This document shows, piece after piece, positions 19,349-24,816 of a stretch of DNA of 24,816 nucleotides. How positions within the stretch are numbered: position 1 is the first letter of the stretch; the number at the start of each line of letters is the position of its first letter. The notes beneath the pieces are model-generated. The model had not been told where the DNA came from and made no database searches. It worked only from the letters and a program-made list of their open reading frames with translations. Source of the DNA: Chara braunii (lineage: Eukaryota > Streptophyta > Charophyceae > Charales > Characeae); NCBI GenBank assembly GCA_003427395.1, contig BFEA01000283.1:1623121-1647936 (forward strand), in the 5' to 3' direction. Made by a program: the position numbers and the translations under genes.

Positions 19349-21248
19349 TCACCTCGAGGAGGAAGGACCGTCCTGGCGGCAACGCAAACACCCACGCCGG
19401 CCCAAAATGGTTGCGCACTCCTCACGAGAAAGGACACCGCGAGGAGGGACGAAGCCCTGAGGAGGCTGAGGGAGGTTCTACTGAGAGACCTCAGGGGGCA
19501 CCCGAGAGAGGGTGGAAAGGCCGAGCTGGACGCGCTCAGCTATAGGGAGGGTAGAGTCTTCCAGGTGATAGTGGACGACCTCGCATAGAAAGGGGAACAA
19601 CATCCCACTCACCATACTTGAGCGCGCTGAAGTGAGGCGAGAAGTGGCGCCCCTGCCACGTGGAACGACGGGGACGGCCATGGAAAGGGGAACGGTGCTG
19701 GGAAGTGTCGTGAGAGAAGAAGGGAGCATAACTAGTACGTTGAGGCGGGGAGGAGGAAGCGGGGTGAAGACGGGCCCACATCCGTTGATGGGCCCTACGG
19801 CCTCATAGGCCTGCGGGGCCGATGTGAAGTCGTACCGCCGTAACTCGAAGCGGTACTCAAGGGGAAGGCTGGCCAAAAAGCGATCGATGAGGGCAGCCTT
19901 GGGGAGGAACGCCACATCGCAAATGAGGCGGGCGCCTGAAAGACCTGGATGTGGCGGTCTTGGCCGATAGCACCACCGGAGCCGGACCAGCGTGTAATGA
20001 TGACACGGTCGAGGGCGTCAGTCACGTCGTGTCGGGCTCCGAAGCGATCCTTAAGGAACGCCTGAAAATCCATGAAGGTCGGGGTGCGACCCTCACGAAG
20101 GGAGTGAGTGTAGAAATCCTCCCAGGCGTCGAAAGGATCGTCACACAAGCGCGTGGAGAGGTGGGTCACCCACTGGTCAGGTGGGACGACCATGAGCTGG
20201 AGCGTGCGGGTGGCAGATTGCAGCCACCGAGACACGTGTATCCTTGTACCGTCGTACAAGGCGATATCCGTCAAGCGAACGAGCGGTGCACCACCATTTT
20301 GGGGGCGAGGAGATAGAGGACCAGAGACCTGCGCTACCGCCGAGTAAGTCGGCGCAAGTCCTGGAGAAGGGGGCATAAGGCACTGTATGCCCGGGCCGCA
20401 TGGTGGAGCGACGGGGAGAACAACAACCGATTGTGAGGGAGTTGTGGTAGAAGAGGTCGCACCAACCGATGGAGTAGGAAGGAGATAGGATGGGGGTGGA
20501 GGGGGTGCAGGGCGAGGGAAGCGAGCCTGCATGGATGGAAGAGTAGAGGAAGAAGGGTGTGCGCCCGAAGGTGCGGCCACCTGTGAGGGTAGGGGTGCTT
20601 GAAGGTGTAAGAGGGTGAGGTCGGCCCGAGTCTGGGCAAGCTCGGCCTCAAGACCTCGAACGTAGATCGAGCGAGGAGTGGTAGGAGGAGGAGTGGGGGA
20701 AGCAGACGCATGAGCGGTGCGAGGCATTCCACAAGGGGGAGAGCCAAGTGTCGCTGCAATCGTGCAAAGGGGAGGGAGAAGCGGGGCAGCCGGAAAAGCT
20801 GAGACCACAGCAGAGGGTTGTGGTCCCGTCACTCCCGTGGTCATAGTGATCAGAGTCTGGGTGGGTGCGCCCGTAGAGTGAGGAGAGGCCTGGCCCATGG
20901 CCGTCGTTGCACGAGGAGCGTGGACAGTCACCAAAATGGTTGGGTCGCATGCAGCAGAGGACGAAGGTCCGCCGTGGCTACCACGTTGGAGGACTAGGGA
21001 CCGGCACTGGGAGCAAGGAGAAGAGAGAGGGATAGGAGAGGAAGGACAGATAGCGTCTTGGAGTTGCCGCATGCCAGCGGCGCCAGTTGCACTTGGATGG
21101 GCGCGAGGAGGGAGGTGAGGAGAGTGGTGAGTTCCCCCTGGGCCTGATGGTCATGGTCCGCCGTCACGGGTGTGGAGCACGGTGCCGAGGTCCTCGCCGC
21201 GTCGGCGGCTTGTGACACGCCGTCGGCCATAGGGAGGTGACGGGCCAA
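19349..21248 (-). pseudogene. gag: Gag of the retrotransposon, broken into three frames
   Basis: This is the structural polyprotein that would form the virus-like particle. A likely start is MADGVSQAADAART at about 21230, or the upstream Met at 21248. This frame is lost near 21065 and resumes in the frame of 21072-19795. There it shows a short coiled-coil-like segment (GLEAELAQTRADL), a long Pro/Ser-rich stretch, and the retrotransposon Gag domain at about 20280-19978 (ALYDGTRIHVSRWLQ, WVTHLSTRLCDDPFDAWEDF, FLKDRFGARHDV). A second frameshift near 19935 leads to AALIDRFLASLPLEYRFELRRYDF. A TAG at 19478-19480 interrupts the frame before the nucleocapsid part. CLRCRQDG near 19365-19390 is the start of a CCHC zinc knuckle that lacks its His and last Cys. 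Confidence 0.88.
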
Positions 21249-21461
21249 ACTGGAGGGGGCCGGAGGAGGTCCGCGTGAGCGGAGGGCGTAGGGGGGGGTC
21301 AGTGGTAGAAAGCGACAGGCGGCGCTAGCGAATCGAGTGCGGGCGCCGTTAAAGGGGGGAGGGGTGGTTCGGGTCCAGGGTGCCCGAATGGGAAGGGGAA
21401 GTAGGGAGAAGGGGTGATGGGAGAGGGAAAAGATAAAAGCCTAGAAAATTTGGAAAATTTT

Positions 21462-21608
21462 GGCAGCACTTCGCCTCCGTCGAGGAGCAGAAATGTGCTG
21501 CAAAAAAATAGGAATTAAGTAAGAACCAGAAAAACTAAGTAAAAGAGTGAAAAAAATCTACAGATGGATCAAAATTTTTCGGCAGCACTTCGCCTCCGTA
21601 GAGGAGCA
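21462..21608. repeat. Two copies of a GGCAGCACTTCGCCTCCG motif
   Basis: GGCAGCACTTCGCCTCCG followed by TCGAGGAGC or TAGAGGAGC occurs at 21462-21490 and 21581-21608. Each copy is preceded by an AAAATTTT-like stretch. The pair is a direct repeat about 119 bp apart within the retrotransposon leader. Confidence 0.85.
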
Positions 21609-21687
21609 AGAGTGCATCGTCGAGAAAAGAGAGAAGAACAATAGAGGAGCAAGAGTGCATCGCCGAGAAAAAGAGAGAAGAACAATA
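21601..21687. repeat. Tandem duplication of about 43 bp
   Basis: The unit starts GAGGAGCAAGAGTGCATCG and ends AGAGAAGAACAATA. It occurs at 21601-21643 and again at 21644-21687, with one substitution and one extra A. The near identity points to a recent slippage or unequal-exchange event. Confidence 0.9.
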
Positions 21688-22699
21688 CTATGTACACCAA
21701 GATAAGCAAGGAGAGAGATAACATTTGAAAGAGAGCAAGAAATGAACTAACTACACCAACAAAGAGCAAGGGGGAAAGAAGGAAGGGGATGGTGGAGAGA
21801 GATCAAGAACGAAAGAGAAAAGAGGAGGAAAGAAAATAAAATAAATGAATAAAATAGAGTAAAATAGTGGGTGGTGGGAAAGAAGAAGATGAAGAGGCAG
21901 TGGAAGGTGGGGGGAAAAGAAGGAGTTGAGGAGTGAAATGAGAAGGAGAGAAGGAGAAAGTTGAGAAAGGTGGGGAGAGGGATATGAGTAGTGAGAGTGA
22001 TTAGAGGGAAGTGAGTGAGGTAGAAGAGGAAGAAGTAGAGGGGGTAAGTAAAAGGAGAGAGAAGAGGTAGAGAAAGTGGACTAGTAGACAGAGGGAAGAG
22101 GGAGGTGATATCTGGCCCTTGGTGTCTCCAAGGGCACAACGTACACCAAGATCAGGAGGGTTTTGGCCTTCACTGCAGCAAACCAGCTGGAGGAGGGAGG
22201 GGGCTGAGATCTTCATCAACCCCTAGCAGCAGTACTGCGGGTGCAGGGTGTGCTGTGTGAGCAGACCTTCACCAGTGTAGAGCAGCCCCCTAATCGGGGG
22301 GTCTTCTAGCCGTGAAGAGGACTGGCCACCTGGCCAGGATGCCAGAATCATCACCCCTATCCCCGCCACGTCACAACCGTCGGGACCGAGAAACTCATCC
22401 TACCCCCGGCTCGAGACGACCTCTAACCCCGTCGAAACGTAGGTGGGTGGGTGGGGGGGGGGAGGGGCAAATCGTTCGCTTGCTTCCTTATATCATCGAA
22501 AACCCTAGAATAGCTTCTCGCAACTAATCCTACCCTCACCAAAACCTGGCCTTTAACTCCGTCGAAACGTGGGAGGGGGGGGCGGGAATCGACAATCGCC
22601 GACACTTCCAATCCTCACCACCCGCAGATCAACCCCCGAAACTGATCCTACCCCTGCCGGGGGGGGGAAATACTTTCTACCGTCCGTTCTGGCCACCTA

Positions 22700-22832
22700 C
22701 GCCATTTGGCAAAGTGCTTATCACGCTGCCCCGTACCCTTTTCGCCCGCCATCTGCCCGGGTTCAAACCCCGCTCGCCCCAAAATGCGTGATTACCCTCA
22801 CGCGAAACTTTTCCACTACCAAAAAATAATAG
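22700..22832 (+). mobile_element. Possible tRNA-related SINE fragment (antisense to the host element)
   Basis: TGGCAAAGTGC at 22707-22717 fits the RNA polymerase III A box. The following CTTATCACGC resembles the D-arm of several tRNAs (GTGGTTATCAC in valine tRNAs). GGTTCAAACCC at 22760-22770 fits the B box. The T-arm stem around the B box pairs in four of five positions, but no acceptor stem forms, so this is not a working tRNA gene. An A-rich stretch (CCAAAAAATAATAG, about 22819-22832) could be the SINE tail. No certain target duplication is visible. Confidence 0.4.
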
Positions 22833-23123
22833 CACCGCCAGTGAGACTGCCGGATCTTGAAATCGCAAAGTGCTTCGACCTTTTTTTGCACACGCAGACA
22901 AACAAAACGGTCTGCAGCTGGTACTGCCGCCCGCAATGATGGCAGTCGGCCGTCTTTGCACCTACGAGATGCTGCTTTCTTTTCGCCTGCCGCAGCTCCG
23001 TAGTGCCCGTAATGATGGCGGTCGGGTCTTCTACATTATGTTTCCGAAGGGGAAAGTATAATGTCGTCCGCTATAGGACAATGGGATCACCAGGGTGGGT
23101 GGGCGGGATCAAGGATCGATCCC

Positions 23124-23135
23124 GCTCTGATACCA
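23124..23135 (-). promoter_or_regulatory. Primer-binding site for initiator-methionine tRNA
   Basis: On the element's sense strand the sequence one base inside the 5' LTR is TGGTATCAGAGC. This is complementary to the 3' end of plant initiator methionine tRNA and is the most common primer site of plant LTR retrotransposons. It fixes the orientation of the element and the inner boundary of the 5' LTR. Confidence 0.95.
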
Positions 23136-23136
23136 A

Positions 23137-23445
23137 TGAGGCGGACCCACCAGGTGTGGTGCTCCGCCTGGGATAGAGGTAGAGATGGAGGATTAGGGTG
23201 GAGCAAGATGACATAGTGCAGCTCCCACTCAAGACTCCAACGCACGTACTCCAAACTGTGCGAATGTAGAATGATCTAAAGTATAGACTCTGGTTGGGAT
23301 ACACCCCAGCGAACTGGCTGGACTGGATTGGACTGGCAGGTACCGACAGAGGTACCAGCCTGGCCTGGACTACCCCGAATACAACACAGACCTGTAAGAA
23401 TAGGTTAAGGGTCTGGTCTCACAGGCCAACCAGAGGTCCGCTACA
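23137..23445 (-). repeat. 5' LTR of the retrotransposon
   Basis: This 309-bp copy is the partner of 13597-13903. On the sense strand it begins TGTAGCGGACC and ends GGTCCGCCTCA, giving TG...CA ends with an 11-nt inverted repeat matching at nine positions. It would contain the promoter and the RNA start and end signals, but I could not pick out a convincing TATA box. It is followed outside by ACGTG, the likely target duplication. Confidence 0.95.
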
Positions 23446-23497
23446 ACGTGTGTGTGAGTATGCATGTGTGTGTGCGTGTGTGTGTGTATGTGTGTGT

Positions 23498-23545
<48 letters not shown>

Positions 23546-23640
23546 NTGTGTGTGTCCGTCTGTCTTTGTGTGTGCCCCAGTATGTATGTGTGTATGTGTG
23601 TCTGTGTGTGAGTGTCACGTCTGTCACATTATGTGGAAGC
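23446..23640. repeat. GT microsatellite, right half of the target
   Basis: GT repeats with TATG and GCGTG variants include a nearly pure tract of about 60 bp around 23497-23556, with one undetermined base at 23546. It continues the GT-rich style of 13457-13596. The cysteine/valine-rich frames over it are artefacts. Confidence 0.9.
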
Positions 23641-24816
23641 GTGTTGAGATCCATACTTGTTTACAATTGTGATGAGGAAGGTGTCATGATTGTATCCTCG
23701 TTGTACATGTTTGCTTTGAACAATGTGTTATTGTAAACTTGTTGGATATATTATAATGTAGTTTGTGTCATCAACTTCAAGTAATGTAACAGTTACAGTA
23801 GTACTCGAAGTACAACTCAAAGATGTTGAACTTCACCATTTGTCTTGTAACAAGCAGTTAATTTTGATATGATACAGGTTCGTTTTGTGCGACAACCCTT
23901 CTCATATTACACAATAACTTCAAATTTTGCATATTTTCGATCAAATCCGCACTTCAATTGGCCATGCACAAAAGGTTTGGGTACGGACGCCAAGTTGTTG
24001 GTTACATGTAATGCAGGCGGTCACAAGGCATGTCATTCTATGGGCACGCAAGAGACGTCATGTTAGTGGTCTTTGCATAATGAACCACACACTCATATAC
24101 TCGTCGAGATTTGTCTTGCATCCACACACCGATTTATCATTTCGCACTACAGTTACTGATCTTATCTGATATCAATCATATGTACATTTTTGGTTGACCT
24201 GAACACAATTTGAAACAAGGAACACAGTGCACACTTGCTCCGCCATATGAGAGACGACTGGGACATGACGGAGATTCTAAAGTCAGCATGTGACGCCAGA
24301 CTGGTAGTGAGCATGCCAAAGACAACTCAAACTCGCAACGATAAAAAAAAGCAATATCGTTGTGGAAAAGACAGTTGAATAATGTCAGGATTTACAAAAT
24401 ATAATCATTAATGAATGAAATATTTTCAAAAGAAAGTTTCTAAGTCAATCAAATTCATCAAAGACAACGACGTTCTAAGATACATCATATCAATTGTCGT
24501 TTAATAAGCGGAATATCTTTACAAGAGTTCTAATTGTTGCTATCGACTTCCAACTCTTTCTCGACCACCTGTGTGTCCGATCAACGGAGAACGGACGAAA
24601 TTCAAAGTCGTTGAACACCATTTAACGGGCCCGGGTGCCCCACTGAATCTCGTTTAACGCAAAACCTGAAGTGTCACGTTGAATTCCGAAAAACGGAATG
24701 GGCGCGTTGGGCCTCAGACACGTGGCCTTACGTGCCCGAACACTCAAACCGACAAAAGAAAATAAAATCCAACGCACCCAAAAATCCCCCTATGGCCCCA
24801 CCCATTAGGACACCAT
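23641..24816. other. AT-rich DNA without recognisable gene
   Basis: No protein domain, RNA gene or repeat family is recognised. Small items near the right edge are a perfect hairpin (ATTCCG, five A, CGGAAT at 24683-24699) and the palindrome CACGTG at 24719-24724, which is the core of plant G-box elements. The last 200 bp are more GC-rich than the rest and could be the upstream part of a gene beyond the window, but nothing here shows it. Confidence 0.55.

Larger units (their letters stand above)
21249..23123 (-). other. Long 5' leader of the retrotransposon
   Basis: About 1.9 kb lies between the primer-binding site and the gag start, which is long for a Gypsy element. It is purine-rich on the plus strand around 21700-22090 (pyrimidine-rich on the sense strand). 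It contains local duplications, a CCCCC-TAATC-GGGGG hairpin (22286-22300), and three imperfect copies of a CTAATCCTACCC...GTCGAAACG motif near 22395-22440, 22527-22570 and 22643-22665. A 21-bp repeat occurs at 22928-22948 and 23005-23025. The leader would hold packaging and translation signals, but none can be named from sequence alone. Some of its length may come from insertions, for example the tRNA-related piece at about 22700-22832. Confidence 0.65.
13597..23445 (-). mobile_element. Ty3/Gypsy chromovirus-type LTR retrotransposon, full length but inactivated
   Basis: The element has two direct terminal repeats, a tRNA-type primer site beside the right one, and gag-protease-RT-RNase H-integrase-chromodomain remnants in that order on the minus strand. 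Integrase following RNase H defines Ty3/Gypsy. The C-terminal chromodomain places it with chromoviruses. Total length is 9849 bp. By eye the LTRs share about 87% identity (roughly 39 substitutions, mostly transitions), and the coding region holds about a dozen breaks, so it is an old copy. Flanking ACGCG (13592-13596) and ACGTG (23446-23450) are a likely 5-bp target duplication with one change. It lies in a GT microsatellite next to the pentamer array. Confidence 0.95.

Noticed and set aside
22700-22780. tRNA gene
   Set aside because: A-box and B-box matches are present, but the acceptor stem does not pair and the anticodon arm is not clear. It is reported only as a possible SINE fragment.
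23294-23736. Cys/Val-rich frames over the GT tract
   Set aside because: They are translations of TGTG repeats, one running through an undetermined base.

Overview
The window looks like repeat-dominated nuclear DNA of a eukaryote, most likely of the green-plant lineage. The main clue is a chromodomain-bearing Ty3/Gypsy retrotransposon (chromovirus type) whose primer-binding site matches plant initiator-methionine tRNA. The mass of simple repeats and the assembly gap (N run at 7852-8048) also fit a large, repeat-rich genome. A streptophyte alga such as Chara is my guess, not something the sequence proves. I found no convincing host protein gene, no rRNA and no intact tRNA.

Left part (1-6330). 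A tandem repeat with a period near 510 bp, built of diverged shorter subunits, fills 1-953. Unremarkable AT-rich DNA follows to about 3250. A strongly G+T-rich stretch then ends in a GT microsatellite (to 4440), a G run and an AATC tract. From 4915 to 6290 there is a dense mosaic of direct and inverted copies of a few short units, including a 155-bp direct repeat exactly 590 bp apart.

Middle part (6331-9530). Two related inverted segments rich in GTCCGG (6331-6437 and 9185-9270) bracket almost 3 kb of low-complexity DNA. This holds a TTC/GAA polypyrimidine tract of about 850 bp, C-rich minisatellites, and AATC arrays that turn into their own reverse complement through a CCGTCGA core to form large hairpins. 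One of these hairpins borders the assembly gap. A degenerate CAG/CTG-rich block follows.

Pentamer array (about 9535-13456). Nearly 4 kb is a phase-locked array of 5-bp units (GAGTA, GAGTG, TCGTA, TCATA, TTGTA and others), interrupted once by a GC-rich insert of about 280 bp carrying a 15-bp minisatellite.

Retrotransposon (13597-23445, minus strand). This is a complete but dead element. It has two LTRs of 307 and 309 bp, a primer-binding site, a leader of about 1.9 kb, gag, then protease, reverse transcriptase, RNase H, integrase and chromodomain, and a 3' non-coding region of about 1.1 kb. The reading frame is broken by roughly a dozen frameshifts and stops. It sits inside a GT microsatellite with a near-perfect 5-bp target duplication (ACGCG/ACGTG). 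In life the parts would have acted together: Gag forms the particle, protease matures it, RT/RNase H copy the RNA from the tRNA primer, and integrase with chromodomain inserts the copy into chosen chromatin. The right end (23446-24816) is the rest of the GT tract and AT-rich DNA without a recognisable gene.
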